From Neckera pumila (Eukaryota; Streptophyta; Bryopsida; Hypnales; Neckeraceae): a DNA stretch of 64,000 nucleotides. Made by a program: the position numbers and the translations under genes. Of this stretch, positions 32,901-45,701 are shown in pieces (position 1 is the stretch's first letter; each line of letters opens with the position of its first letter). The notes below the pieces were generated by a model. That model was not told the DNA's origin. It worked only from the letters and a program-made list of their open reading frames with translations, and searched no databases. Where the stretch lies: positions 10,492,520 through 10,556,519 of the forward strand of contig OZ018409.1 of the NCBI GenBank assembly GCA_963969595.1. Direction: 5' to 3'.

Positions 32901-35805
32901 ATTTTGGGATGAGCTTCGACTTGATTAAATATGAACAGGAATCTCTGATGTCGAGTGCCATGTGATATTTTGCAACCCTGAGGCGTTTTCATTCTACATT
33001 TCAGTTCATGGTAGCCTCGGTGAGGACGGCACGTTGCAATCTCTTCTCCGAGCTTCAGGAGTACCACATACAGGTACTCTGCAGTCTTTCTTTCAAAGTT
33101 GCAACTGAACAGGCTTGAATATGGGTAATACATGAATATGAATTTAATATGTCGCATATGCCATATTACATGGAAGCTTTAGGGGCTGCATGTAAAGTCC
33201 TAGGTAACCGGAAAAGTCGTGAGACTTTGCATAAGGGTTTACCTGCAGAATTATATGTGGCGTTTGACAGGATCTAGTGAAGAGGCATCAAGGCTCTGCA
33301 TGGACAAGGCGGCTACAGGCGCTGCTCTTTCCCATGTATGTGCCATCCGTTCTTGGTCTTACTCAATTCTTGGGTCAAATAGTCCATCTGGCTCTTGATT
33401 AGTCAAATTCTTTGAAGGTTTCGTAAGTTAATTTACGCATTCCACCTCCTTGTACAGTGTTGCATGTAGTAAAACGATTTTGCTCACTTATAGTGATGGC
33501 CGCGGACCTAGATATTGTGATCTCACTCACCAAATGCTCGTGCACTTCGTCCCAGCTATCGTCTCAGGGTATATTTACTGCTGCTAAAACAGTGCTAGAT
33601 TTTCATAAGCTTCTAGAGGGCGGGGATCAAATGTGGCCGAAATTGAAGAAAGAATTGAAAGCAGACGACGTCTGCGTAAAGCCGGTTGGCGATGGGTGCT
33701 CAACAGGTGTCGCCAGACTCAGGTGAGTTGATATGCTACCTTGACAATGTGATTGTGCATTGGTATTTTAGTTTTTGCCAAGTCTCGCCTTGAGGACTTA
33801 AGTCTAGATTGGGGGTTGTTTTTCGTTCCATGTTTATTCCTTATGGAACGTATATTCTAGCTGGAACTTGGTGTCATAAGTAATGAATCTTCGGTGTTCT
33901 GCAGCTGTGGCGACGACTTGGCAGCATATGTTAAGGCCATCCAAATTGGCCAAACCCAGATTCACCCTGGTACTTTTCTCAAGGTAGGTGCGCATATTCC
34001 ATGTCAAGTCTGAAGTTCTTACTGTGTTTTTCTCGGATTTGGATGGTGAAGTTCTTCAAGTAACAGCAGTGGCTTCTCTGTCAATGTGCAACAGATTTTC
34101 CATGGGTTTTAGGTAAAATTGGATTGTTTCAGGAACTTTTTGACATCATCATGAGAATGTTTCAGGAAAAGGTCTCTCTCTGATCATTGTAAGCGTAGGG
34201 AGACCTCATGGGAAGATAGTCTTTATGATATCCTCTAATAGTTCCTGCAACAGTCGAACTTACGGAAAATCCTGTTACATCTTGTATAACTCACTTAAAA
34301 TGTAGTATTGTAGGGATCGACACTCGCTTAATCTCTCATTTTAAATATTTTCAACTTTCGCAGGCACATGGAATCGTTGAGATGCCAGTTCCTTCGCCTA
34401 AGCAGCTCCTATTTGAGCCATTTATTGAGACAGACGATGTAGTAGTGGTATCCTCCAATACAGGAGGCAGTGGTAGGAAGGGAGAACTCTATTGGGAAGG
34501 CAATAGTCGCTGGCTAGAGGTCACTGTAGGAGTTCTAGGTCTGGATGGGGTCATGCATGCACTCAATCCCAGTATCACTGTCAAGGAATCTGGAGGCATA
34601 TTGACGCTCGAAGAAAAATTCCAAGGTTGTTGATCCTTCTTTTTCTCTTCTCTGGAAATTTGCTCCAGATTGGACGTGATAGAACTTGATACCAGAATTG
34701 CTTTTCACCATTGAAAATGACGAGGACATCTAATTGATGAGATTAACTGCGGATTCTGAGCAACGTGTATTCAATGTGTGACAGGTGGAACTGGGGTTAA
34801 TTTGACTCCACCACCTCCATCACTCATCAAGTAAGTTCGATGTTTTGATATCTGATTTACAATGTCTAATTGCAAGTGTCCTGCCTCGAATAGATAATTT
34901 TCATATCTATTTTTCCATGTAATCTACATTTTCGAACCACTGCTTAGTCTCTCCCCTGGGTTAGAGGCAACAAATCTGTCAGATTCGAACTTCCCAGCGG
35001 AAATTTAATGTTATTTGGTGGCCTGTTTGCAGGGAAGAGGCGATTGCAGCATGTAGAAACCGCATAGAAATCGTGGCCAATACTCTGGGTCTGGAAGGAT
35101 TTGCACGTATTGATGCGTTTGTGCACGCTGATACTGGGGAGGTAAAGCTGTTTCTTCTGCATTTGAAAAGACTCACCAGTTAAAAAGCTATGGTAGAAGA
35201 AAATGCCTTATTGCAAGATTTAGGGTTTTGTACCAGTTTTAATTCTCCTCATTTGCAATGTGCCAGATAATTATTATCGAAGCGAACACAGTGCCCGGAA
35301 TGACTCCATCGACGGTTCTTATCCATCAAGTATATCTTGCACCCCTTCCATTGATCCGGTCTGGTTTATGTTACTGTAGAATGCATTTGTCATTTGTTAC
35401 TGTCTACTTTGATGTCCGCCAGAATTTTTTTCTTAGATTATGAACCTGACATTGCTTAATAGCCGGGAAGGTTGAGATCATTATCGGACATAAAAGCAAC
35501 TCAATCTACACTTTGAAGAACATCCAGGTCTGTGCTTTCTGGTTGTTTTAAGGGCTTAGAATGAGGAGAAGGATTATGGGGTTTAATTCCCTACTGACTA
35601 CCCAATGAGATAGTGACACAGTTGCCCTGAACACCGAACTTGGCATTATTTACATAACATGAATTTTGGCGAACATACTAATTCTCCTGATTCTGATCCC
35701 ATGTTCCAGGCGCTCACAGAGATACCACCAATGTACCCAAGGTCCTTTTTCAGGAAAGTAGTTGATCTGGCGCTTCTTCAGCACTCTAGAAAACAAATCT
35801 CCTGA
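26903..35805 (+). CDS. DDL: Plastid-targeted fused D-alanine--D-alanine ligase (two ATP-grasp units)
   Basis: Twenty-five exons join without a break (978 aa): 26903-27144, 27579-27753, 28218-28289, 28652-28695, 28851-28962, 29130-29201, 29307-29369, 29546-29623, 29955-30047, 30252-30371, 30495-30581, 30799-30981, 31092-31139, 31498-31755, 31993-32087, 32228-32466, 33005-33073, 33271-33335, 33556-33722, 33905-33983, 34364-34625, 34785-34830, 35033-35141, 35267-35329, 35710-35805. Residues 1-80 are Ser/Arg-rich, like a chloroplast transit peptide. Unit 1 (about 111-463) has LICGGPSAERGIS, HGLFGEGGG and KPARSGSSVG, but its last motif is FSDINLMSGMEQTS, lacking the Glu and Pro of E-x-N-x-x-P-G. 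Unit 2 (about 517-950) has HGSLGEDGTLQ, KPVGDGCSTG and the full EANTVPGMTPST. Family role: ATP-dependent joining of two D-Ala for peptidoglycan; in mosses Ddl is needed for plastid division. Confidence 0.93.
27819..28140 (+). repeat. Dispersed repeat in ligase intron 2 (copy in the phosphatase gene)
   Basis: This 322-bp block aligns end to end with 40940-41258 in intron 3 of the purple acid phosphatase gene, same orientation. Shared landmarks include TTTCAT-GGG, AAATT-GTTGAGAT-AAATTTTCATC, CCATTTCCATT, AGTCAAGT-TA-TGGAAGAGA, TTGGTAACAGG and TTTTAGTATCCTCTA. No inverted ends or coding frame were found. Confidence 0.7.
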
Positions 35806-36843
35806 CGTTTGGAGGATGATAACTTTGAACCTGGACATTGATACCAGCAAAGCTTTTAGTTGCTTCAAGTATTGCAGGTAACATACCTCAGCTAAACAGT
35901 AGGGTGGCATCGAGTAGGATGACCAGTTTAATAATGCAAATTTGCATTTACGCTTGCATTCCAATACTTATGTACTGTGTTGCTTTGATGTCCTAGATGG
36001 AAAGGTCAAAGAGTGTAAAATCATATGGTACAGTTCACATAAACTCTTTATTCTGACATCAAAAAATGGAATTTTGAAATGTCCTTCGCTTGTCTCACCT
36101 GGACTATAGATTTCTTGGGTATCTTGCCTTGGAAACCGGTTCCTTTCTGTGTCTGTGTGGAACGAAAGTGGATTTTTGACAAATTGCAGGTGGTACAGTA
36201 TCTCAGTTCCTACGCACCTGAATTGCATCCCTCCAAGTGTGAAGGGGCAAAAGGAACATGCTTCAGTACATACTCAGCTTCGAAAAGGTATGGAATAAAG
36301 TTCAACATAAGTTACTTGCAAAGCTCCTCCCAAGGTTGCTTTCAATACAATTGTAAGGTTTTATTCTAGTTTGACCAATTGCTGGTTTTTATTCCTTTTT
36401 GAACCCAACCGACTAAGTGAAGGACCGTGCATATGCCAATTGTAAAAGGGAGTATATGCCACTTCAAATTTCCAGGTGTAAACCTGTGTATCGTGACTAT
36501 TTAAAAGGGTGAAATGAAAAACCCCTTGTTGGCATATCCTCATTTTTTAATCTTTGATCTTGGCATATTTCAAACTTTGTTTGGCATATCCGCATTTTGT
36601 AAATGTCTTCGCAGCACCCAGCTGGGTCCCCAGGTGGGCTTCGATACGGAGAAATTAACGGCTTTACGAAGTGACACCAAGGGAACTGACCTGATTACCT
36701 GAACGCTTTAATTTTGAACTCCTTGATTTTACAACGAGTGACATCAGCATGCCTCAATTGCAAAATCCAACTTCATCTGCAGTGACGCCAGTAGAAGCCT
36801 TGAATTCATTCAGACTAGTGTTGCCTGGTGCCGTTGCCACAGT
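35806..36843 (+). other. 3' flank of the ligase gene with two exon-like segments
   Basis: Two segments with splice signals and matching phase lie here: 36190-36287 (preceded by ATTGCAG, followed by GTATGG; reads VVQYLSSYAPELHPSKC) and about 36615-36702 (preceded by TTCGCAG; reads TQLGPQVGFDTEKLTALRSD and ends in TGA). They could be alternative 3' exons of the ligase, a spliced 3' UTR, or a remnant of another gene. No known domain is recognised. Confidence 0.35.
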
Positions 36844-37140
36844 CAAAATCATAGTAAAAAGAATTTTCAAATTTTTTGATTCATAATAAAAACTTTGAAA
36901 TTCAATATCTTTCTCACCATTATTCCAAACACCACAAAACAAAGCCCGTCCACCCCTTCTTGCCAAGAGCTTTCCGGCGGTACCAAAATGTGACCAAAAA
37001 TCAAAGTAAAAGTAATTTTCTAAATTTTTTATCCATAAATACTTTGAAATTCAATAACTTTTGCACTGTCCTTCCAAACGCCACAAAACCAAGCCCGTGC
37101 ACCCTCCTCACCGAGCCCTTTCCGACGGTACCAAGCACGC
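36844..37140 (+). repeat. Two tandem ~150-bp repeats
   Basis: Units 36844-36994 and 36995-37140 share TACTTTGAAATTCAATA-CTTT, TTCCAAAC-CCACAAAAC, AAGCCCGT-CACCC and TTTCCG-CGGTACCAA in order. Non-coding. Confidence 0.65.
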
Positions 37141-39011
37141 AGCCGGGGGAGTCATGGTCCAGGAGATCTCAACGTAACAAAACAAACAAATTAGGTATCT
37201 AATTATAGGTAAAAAAACCATGCTAACTTAATGTATAGATACATAAAACCAGGGACGCATTGACTCTCCCGAAAGGTTGCATTGAAACCAATGTTATTCA
37301 AGTGCAGTTCATCCGATACAGATCCCACATCCAAGTTCACAGGACAATGGATGATATTGTGAATGATTTAATCCTCCATTGGTGGTAATTGACCTTCAAC
37401 CAACAATACAAAGATTCTTTTCTACAATCAATTTGATGAATCTGAGGCAAGATAATATATTTGTACAAAGATATAAGCAAAAATGTGCAAAAATTCTAAA
37501 TAAGGTTCAAGTGCTAATGGGTTCAGAACTTATCAAACAAATAGAGAATCCTACTTACAAAATTTCCTTACAAGTGCAAGAGTAAAAGACAAGATATTCA
37601 TAGCATTCTTGAATAACAGGGAGGTTGCACAGTCTTCACTATGGTTGTTACAAAATCTTGTGATGGAATAACTCATTTTCAGAAGAATGCACACATTGTT
37701 TCAGTGTCTCTCTTGAATGCAATTTTGATTTCACTTGATTATATCCTATAGATTAACCATGGGGATTCAAATGAACTGGCCCTTACATGTGGGCAGACTT
37801 CCAAATGCCTGAATTGGTCAAACTTTGCAAACTAACCAAAAAAAATTTAGGAACACACTCCATATTGAAGTGTGCAATATTTGCAAGGGTGGAATTGAAA
37901 TGATTTGCCAACAAGATAATAGGGAGATGTAAGGAGCAAGCTTCCAACTTCCAAAAAACTAATTTTAATATTAAAATTGAACTTTTGGGTTACTTTTTTG
38001 TTTGATAATATGAAAAAACTACTCGCAAAGTGTAGTTTCTACCTAAGTGTAAACATCATGAAAGTCAGCCAAAGTCATCCAACGCAATTCTGCTTCTGGA
38101 AAACTTGAAATTTATTTTCTGATTCTGATTCCACATGGAAGTCTGCCCTAACCAGAGAAATGGTTGGAATCACCGACTTCTCTCTCTCAACATTGTTGGA
38201 TGAATGAACACATGGTTGGATGACTAAATTTGGTTCATCCATATTTCGCCTGTCTCCACATACTGTATGCATAATTTTTTTTTTTTTTTTCAGTGTCGAC
38301 CTGCACTAAAATGAAATTTTAATAAACCCTAAGTTAGTCCAAGCGTGCCAAGGTCCAAGGTCCAAGTGTTCCAGCGTCCCCAGAGTTCGTCAGCGCAGGA
38401 TCCGCAACCTGACGCGAACTGAAGGTCCGACCTGGTGTCTTGCGGGCCAACTGTGCCTTGCCGAGCATCCCGAGAGCGTCGGGACTCGGGATCCCTCGCA
38501 TCTTCCCTGATCCTGTAACGTATGTTAATAAGTCCCTTTATAAAGCCCAGCCCATGCAATCCAGACGCTAGCACAAGCTCTACACAAGCCCCAAGCAAGG
38601 TCCAATTTAGCCTGCAGCTCGGACCGCGCCTCAAGGTGAGCCCTTTTCGCTGAATTCATACCACCCCTGACTCCCTGATGATTGGGAACGCTTCTACTGC
38701 TGTGTACACGGACGCATTGATACCAGCGCATTGCCCCCCAACTCCTCGAGGAAACCCACAAAATAGCAACTCATCTTGGGCTTATGGTTTTGGAGCTCGT
38801 TTGTGGGATGCTAGCTTATTAGGAGAGGAGGGTTCAACTGCCATGGCCGTTGAGTGCGTCAGCTGAACTAATCGATCGATCGCCAGCAGGATGAGTGAAG
38901 CATTGGATCTCGACGCCAGTGTAGTTTTTGCTTGCTCTGTCACTGATGTAATTAATCCCCGTGTGGATCCTGCAGGGAGGAAGTTCAGGTGGGTTTTGCA
39001 ATTGGGGAAGG
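37141..39011. other. Intergenic region and presumed promoter/5' UTR of the phosphatase gene
   Basis: A 68-codon plus frame at 37379-37585 (FVQRYKQKCAKILNKVQVLM) resembles a broken copy at 12605-12672 and is treated as a repeat remnant. From about 38330 the sequence is clearly GC-richer, consistent with the promoter and leader of the phosphatase; the real start is 39012. Short frames on both strands at 38330-39120 are not supported. Confidence 0.4.
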
Positions 39012-42000
39012 ATGGGGGATGGCAGCCAGCTATGGGTTTGGGTTTGTGTGGTGCTGCTGCTGCTGCTGGCTTCAGTGGCGGTGACGACGGCTGAGGAAGT
39101 GGGCTTCGGCGCCGGAAGCACGAGCCGGTACGTCAGGAAACTGGCGGAGGGTGTCGATTTGCCCTACTCGTCGCCTTTGTTCGCTGTGCCGCCGGGCCCC
39201 AATCCGGCGCAACAGGTATAAACAAGATTGACGTCGCCGTACGTGATGTACGTAAACTTTGAATTCGTTCATTGCACCTTTGTGGGGTTCAATTTTGATG
39301 CTTTCTTTCGATTTTTGAGGTGTTGGCGATACGGCATTGTCGTATTGTGTTGGCTGCTAACGTACATTGTCTGCTTTGATCCTCCTCTCGCCGGCCAACA
39401 TTACTAAACCCTCCCAGGAACCAATTCATTGTAGTAGGGTTTTTTAGTGTGACGAAGGCCGAGGTTGAGCAATGAGAGCCCTAATCGCAGCCGATTTATG
39501 TAGGAATTTTGCGAATTTAGAGTTTCGTACTTTGGTATTGAGTGGAAAAAAGAGGGTATCGTAATCCCGTGAGGAATGAGTTGATGACGATGCAAACGGC
39601 ATATGCCTTTTGAGATATTCTGTATTCTGAGGCATATTCCAGGAGAGACTCAAAAGGAATACTCCGTCTTTTGCGTGAAGTCAATTTAGTGGTGCTGGAA
39701 AGGCTGTTCGTGATTTGGAAAGGTTGTGAATATTTTTGCAGTGTCATTAGTGTCTACGGGGAAGAGGTTTTTAGTAAGAGTTTAGTGGGGTTTAAGGTCA
39801 GTCTGCTCAATTGATTAATCTACTGTAGGTCGCATGAAGTCGATGATAAGATCTCGGTTAATGAACTGTGTTGTGAACTACTTGAGAGAGTAATAAAGCA
39901 ATCTAAATAATCCCAATAGCATCACTGTAATTGCGTCTTGGAGAATTTAGATAATTTTGGATTTGTCTTTGAAATTTGGGTATAACACCCTGTGTTTGAT
40001 CTAGAAGCATGAAATCAATGAATTGCTGCTTAGGCCATAGCCCGCACCAAGCAAGTAGCGCCATTTAGCTAATTGGGACCGTGTTAATGCCCATCAACAA
40101 ATTGGAAGTTCACTTATCTGTCGTGTTGCCGCACTTGCAATGTAACTGATCCGGAGCCAGTGAATTTAGCTGGTCCAAAGTTTAGTACGTAAATTCATTT
40201 CCAACACTCTTGTTCACACGATTCCTAACACCAAGTGCGAATTCTTGCTACTTGGTTGATGCGAGCATAGGCTCAGTTAGTGCACTTGTTTTAAATTTGG
40301 GGAGTTAAGGCAGTTTGGTGATCAATTCGGCAGGTGCACCTGACCCAAGGAGATTACGATGGCAAAGCTGTGATCGTCTCTTATGTGACAGTCCAGCCGA
40401 GCAAGCCGAAGGTGTGGTATGGCAAATCAACAGGAAACCATCCTTGGGTGGCCAAAGGCTACACAACGCAATACCAGTTTTACAACTACACCTCCGGCTT
40501 CATCCACCATGTCCTCGTGTCCAACTTGGAGGTAGTAATCTCTCACTTTCTACGAGCAAACTCAACGTCCCCACTTCTTAACTGAGCTCTTTCATGATTT
40601 TGTTGAGCTGCTCTGTAGCACACTCTAGACAGTTTCATCTCTGATAAATGATTTGTTTACAGTTTGACACAAAGTATTACTACAAAATCGGAGCGAAAGG
40701 AGATGGCCCCCGCGAGTTTTTTTTCACAACTCCTCCTGCCCCTGGACCCGACTCTCCTTACACTTTTGGAGCAATTGGTGAGTTTTGATTCCGACTTCTC
40801 TTCAGTAATCGACTTGCACACAAGATGCTGTTTTCTTAATTACTTGTGGAGTCCTGAGTTCATATCTCCATTTCCTTATTTTTGGTAGAGATACTTTTGG
40901 CGTCCTACTTAATCATTTTAACCAATACATAGGAGTGAGCTTTCATTGGGTGATCACAATATAGAGCCAACTGGAGAAATCGACCAGAACCAAATTGTTG
41001 AGATCAAATTTTCATCACATTGAATGAAACTCTCTTGTAATCATAAACTGTGGGAGGTGGTAGACCGCTATCGAAGGGATAGAATATAACTCCATTTCCA
41101 TTTCAATGATGATTGGGCATAGATATGTTTAGCCAAGTTTGCTTGCTCCTTTGCTGATTGAAAGCCAGTCAAGTATATGGGAAGAGACGTGTTGGTAACA
41201 GGCGTCAGTCTAGGGAAATCAATGGGATCAGGTTCCTAATGGTTTTAGTATCCTCTACCAGAGCTCATACATGACATATGGTTTAAATTCTGTCTGTTGG
41301 TTGATCCAGGGGACTTGGGACAAACATATGATTCTGCGGACACTTTGGAACATTACTTGCAGAGTTACGGGCAAACCGTTCTCTATTTGGGGGACCTAGC
41401 GTATCAAGACAATTATCCGTTGCATTACCAAGTCCGTTATGACACCTGGAGTCGGTTTCTGGAACGCAGCGCGGCTTACCAGCCATACATATGGACAACC
41501 GGGAACCATGAGATTGATTTTGTCCCTGAAATTGTACATACTAACCTTCATTCTTTCTTTACAGCTGATTTGAATTCTCTGCTAAGGCAGGTCTGGATAG
41601 GGTCTAGTTGTGTCGTATTAGACGTCTGATGTCTTATTAGATGGGTGTTGAAAATGCTTGTGTGACGGGCGAGGTTGTCTATTAGACGTAACTTAGACGT
41701 TCGCGTCTGCTTGTCTGCAAAGGGATTTACAAGTGATGCTAATGAGATTGGTGTTGAATGTTGTGTATGCTTAGGGGGAGAGCACTCCATTTAAGCCTTT
41801 CAACCACCGCTTCCCCACACCTCACGGGGCGACCAACAGCACTTCACCTCAGTGGTATTCAATCCGCCGTGGACCAGCCACTATCATCGTTCTTTCATCC
41901 TACTCTGCTTACGGTATAATCATCTTCTTATTGCATATTATTATTATTTTTGAACACAAATGAAACTTCATTTCATTGCAGTAGTAGCACATGCGATACC

Positions 42001-43181
42001 AGACTTTAATTGTGTGCTAGGATTTAAGTTCTAGATTTCCTTCTGTCTTTCCATTTGAGCTCTGCAAAAAATTTGATCCCCAAATTCTTGCCAAAAAATA
42101 CTAGAGCCTGATTGCGGCGTTGCATTGTTGCAGGGAAATACACTCCCCAATACTCTTGGTTGCTGACAGCCCTTGCGGCAGTGGACAGGAAAGTGACGCC
42201 ATGGCTTATCATCTTAGTCCACTCTCCGTGGTATAACTCATACAACTATCACTACTTGGAGGGCGAGACCATGCGAGTCATATTCGAGCCTTTCATTGTA
42301 GCTGCTAAAGCTGATCTTGTGTTTGCTGGCCATGTTCATGCCTACGAACGATCTGTAAGCTCTTGCCCCCATTTTCCTTATTCTCAATCGCCTCCCAGTT
42401 TGTTTTGTACATCTCTGCAGTTCACTTTCTATTAACCCGTAAAGGCCAGGAGTCTCAAATTTGGCCACACGTTTCTTGTAGCATTATATTTTTATTTTTT
42501 CAGGAGGTCATATGAAACGTTATTTTGTCAAGTTTTATGTATTCTTTGACCTACACATGATTTTCACAGTATGATCATTTTCAAACCGTGAATTTCACAG
42601 TATCAAATTTTATATAACTAAAATTTTCACAGTATGATCATTTTCAAACCGTGAATTTTTTTTGAACCCTTTACCCTGTTCACTGTAGTACTCTTTTGCT
42701 GTTTTATAACAGTGGACCACTTCATGCTAGACCAGAGTCTTAACCTGTGTTACCTTGTAATTGCAGTATCCGGTTTCAAACATCAAATATAATATAACCA
42801 ACGCTATCTGCGCTCCAATAATAGACCCAGCATCTCCAGTATACATCACTATTGGTGATGGTGGTAACATCGAAGGTCTAGCAGCAAAGTAAGTCCCTCC
42901 CGAAATTGTTTTGTAATTTTTCCCCCCTCACTATCTTGACCCTCACAAAACGTCTGTTGGGCGGATCAATTTTTTTGATGCAGTACATTACGTTTTTCTT
43001 GGTTGGTTTCAGCTACACAGAACCGCAACCCAGTTACTCAGCATTTCGAGAAGCCAGTTTCGGCCATGGTCTGTTGGACATCAAGAACCGAACAACTGCG
43101 GTGTGGACATGGCACAGGAACCAGGACGGCGAAGCTGTTTCAGCAGAGACTCAGATCATTCGCAACAAGATTTTTGGTTAG
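39012..43181 (+). CDS. PAP: Secreted purple acid phosphatase (metallophosphoesterase)
   Basis: Eight exons with GT..AG borders join in frame (463 aa): 39012-39215, 40334-40531, 40663-40777, 41310-41533, 41775-41913, 42134-42354, 42767-42888, 43013-43181. The N-terminus has a Leu-rich signal peptide ([20 protein letters not shown]), so the protein should enter the secretory pathway. A fibronectin-like N-terminal domain (about 60-165) precedes the catalytic domain with all seven metal ligands: D174 (GDLG), D201 and Y204 (GDLAY), N238 (GNHE), H323 (VHSPWYNS), H360 and H362 (GHVH). Plant enzymes of this family use an Fe(III)-metal(II) centre to release phosphate from organic esters, mostly in the apoplast or vacuole. 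Length is typical of the plant high-molecular-weight class. The C-terminus ([11 protein letters not shown]) is complete. Confidence 0.95.
40940..41258 (+). repeat. Dispersed repeat in phosphatase intron 3 (copy in the ligase gene)
   Basis: Aligns end to end with 27819-28140 in intron 2 of the ligase gene, same orientation; see that entry for the shared landmarks. Confidence 0.7.
42432..42665. repeat. TTAA-element-like end and a 36-bp direct repeat in phosphatase intron 6
   Basis: TTAA at 42432-42435 is followed by CCCGTAAAGGCCAGG, close to the CCCCTAAAGGACCA terminus of the TTAA family, but no matching other end was found. Inside, a block containing TTTTCACAGTATGATCATTT and CAAACCGTGAATTT occurs twice about 59 bp apart (near 42564 and 42623). 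Confidence 0.5.
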
Positions 43182-43956
43182 AGGATTGTGTATTTGAAAA
43201 ATTGAGAAATTGTAGATGCAAATTGAGTGTCAATCTTCTCCAAAAAATGAGAGTGGATCACAAGTTGTAACATATGAGATCAGTGCAACACAGCCGAAGG
43301 TACTGTTCCTTGTACTTCAACAAATAAGAAACAGATCGCCTCCTTGATCATTCACATTTCTGGTGCAAATTTGCTTCTTGTCCATCTATTCGTACGAAGA
43401 AGAGTGCGAAGAAGTTTGTAATCTTATCATGGGACTTTATTGTAAACAACCTTTTTGTCACTCGATTGCAAAACGATTTACCGAATTTCTGTCAATTTTT
43501 ATGTTGACTTGTGATATTTCTGCTCATTTACGAAGGACTTATTCAACAAGTCGATAGGCCACTCATTATAAAAAGCCGAAGGCATACTATGAAATAGTTA
43601 CTCTGAAAACTACTGTAGCAATACCATCGACGTCCTGAGGTCACGTATGTAACGTCTTCTTACGCCATCCCAAAAACTTGGTCAAAAGACACAAATGAGA
43701 AAGACATGGTGGAGACTTTCGGTAACAGCGGAAATTCACGACTTTGGCAGTCACTTTTCAGGTCCGTCTCTTTGAACGTAACATCCATGTAAGCTGGTCC
43801 TAGTTTTTAGAACTTTTGTGCAGTTGAATAAATATCGAAAATTTTGAGCTCTAAATTCCACCATCAGAAAAAAGTTGACATTAAGGGAGGGGACCCATTT
43901 TTGATTAGCCATCCATTTTTGCTAGTTAGGCTGCTTTGTTTCTGATCAGCTGCTCT
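43182..43956. other. 3' flank of the phosphatase gene
   Basis: The first few hundred bases are probably 3' UTR. No further gene is seen. Confidence 0.4.
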
Positions 43957-44888
43957 TTAACCCCTAAAGTTCCATGACTATGTTCTCACCGAAAACGCTC
44001 AAAAGCTGCCATTTTTAGTACAAGTATCCACATTTTGGAAAAAAAACTTTTTTTTATACATGTAACCATAGGATCTTGTAGTATGGTAACTTGAGAACAT
44101 ATGATAAAAATTTCAGGAATTTTCACCGCGTAGATTGCAAGATATAAGCATTCAAAGTCACTAAATCCATTTTTTTGGCCCTGCAAAAAACAGGGCAGCA
44201 GCACTTTACAAGCTCACTTTTTGATGAAAAAGTGTCCAAAATGTTGGTGCTTCTCTGGATTCTTTTTCCTAGACAAGTTGGCTACATGCTTGAAAATTTT
44301 CACTTCATTTGGAATTGTACAACATATAGGAAAAAAGTAGTAAGTAGATAGTAGTAGAAAATTATTCAAAATACAAAATTGTCAAGAATTTAATTATGGA
44401 ATTGAAAAATGCTAATCCCAATGGTGGCAATGTTGTAATAAATAATCTACATCCTAGGATTTTATTTTTTTCAAAAAATATTGAAAATTGAGTAAGATAA
44501 AGGACTTCAAAGTTTATTTTAGAGTAGGGAACCCATAACTGCCCGCAAACTTAAAATCTTCATAACTTTGACTCATTGATCAAAATGGGATGATTCAAAG
44601 CTTTTACCTATATGTAACTCTAAAAACCATTTTCAAATTTTTGTTTTTTGAAAAAAGTGATTTTTTTTTATATGCCGGGACTGCCCAGTTACAAAAAAAA
44701 GTAACATATTAGGCCATAACTTTTTACTTGTATTTCCAAATGTAATGAAATTTGGTGTGTATGAAAGATATTCCTTGCCCCCACCTTCTATTAAAATTTC
44801 AGCCAAAAATATGGAAATCTCTAGTCGTACGTACCTGCCCAAAAATTCTATACGGCCAAAAAATGCATACTAGTTCTTTAGGGATTAA
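43957..44888. mobile_element. TTAA-flanked piggyBac-like element, reverse orientation
   Basis: TTAA at 43957-43960 and 44885-44888 enclose 924 bp. Ends: CCCCTAAAGTTCCATGA on the left and TCCCTAAAGAACTAGTA in reverse on the right. The left interior (CTCACCGAAAACGCTCAAAA, CTGCCATTT) matches the right interior of the element at 11333-12248, so this copy is inverted. The conserved GGGCAGGTACGTAC motif sits near the right end. No transposase. Confidence 0.75.
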
Positions 44889-45701
44889 GTGATAGCTCAC
44901 GCAAAGCAAGAACAACACAAATATTGGGGAAGTGTATATTGAAAGCATAGAATGATCACAAGGAGATAAAGAAACCAGTCGGATACACAGTCTGCACCAA
45001 TTCTTTACAGGCTTGAAATTTCCATTGGTTGTATTAACTTAAAGTTAGTTAAGTCCTAGGTGCTCAAAGTAAATATGATAATAAGATCACTTTTAATGAA
45101 TCGTAATTAATAACTGTAACTCCTTCTAAGGTTGGAAATAGTGCACCCTACAGTTTGGATATTAGGCGTGGTTGACAACTGGTGCTTCAATCTATCTTGC
45201 ATTATTGATTCATATAGCCAGAGCATTCTTCTTTCTAGTTGTTGTGGTTTTGGCTTTTTAGTGTCAGATTGCACTAGAAAAAAATAATTTGGCTAAAAAA
45301 GGATGAGAAACCGTGAAATTTTTCTCCAAAAAAACTTCAAATTCAAAAAAAATCTTGAATGAAATCGCCAAATTGTGAATGTAAATAGAATTATAGATAT
45401 GTGATATGCACCCGTGCCACTGTGATATTTTCAATCCACTATAGGGATGAATGTTGAAATTTAGAGCACTACAATAACATTTTACATCGCCACTTTGGCA
45501 CTTCATAAAAAAAATGAAAAAAAAGCCCTGCTTCTTCCCTTTCTATGAACTAGGTAACCTCTGAGTTGCCGGGAGGCAGTGAGAGGGTTAGGTCCATGGA
45601 TGAAAACTCATGTAAATGTTGCCTTTGTGGATGAATATCATGTGATTACGAACAAACTATCCTGCTCATGGATGAGATCAAATGCACATAATCAGAGTTG
45701 G
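44889..45701. other. Intergenic
   Basis: AT-rich; no gene or repeat end identified. Confidence 0.4.

Noticed and set aside
36079..36369. 96-codon continuous frame as a separate gene
   Set aside because: Only the part with splice borders (36190-36287) looks coding-like; the upstream part has no start context or homology.
38330..39120. Several small frames on both strands before the phosphatase
   Set aside because: GC-rich promoter/leader region; frames overlap each other and none has homology or splice support.
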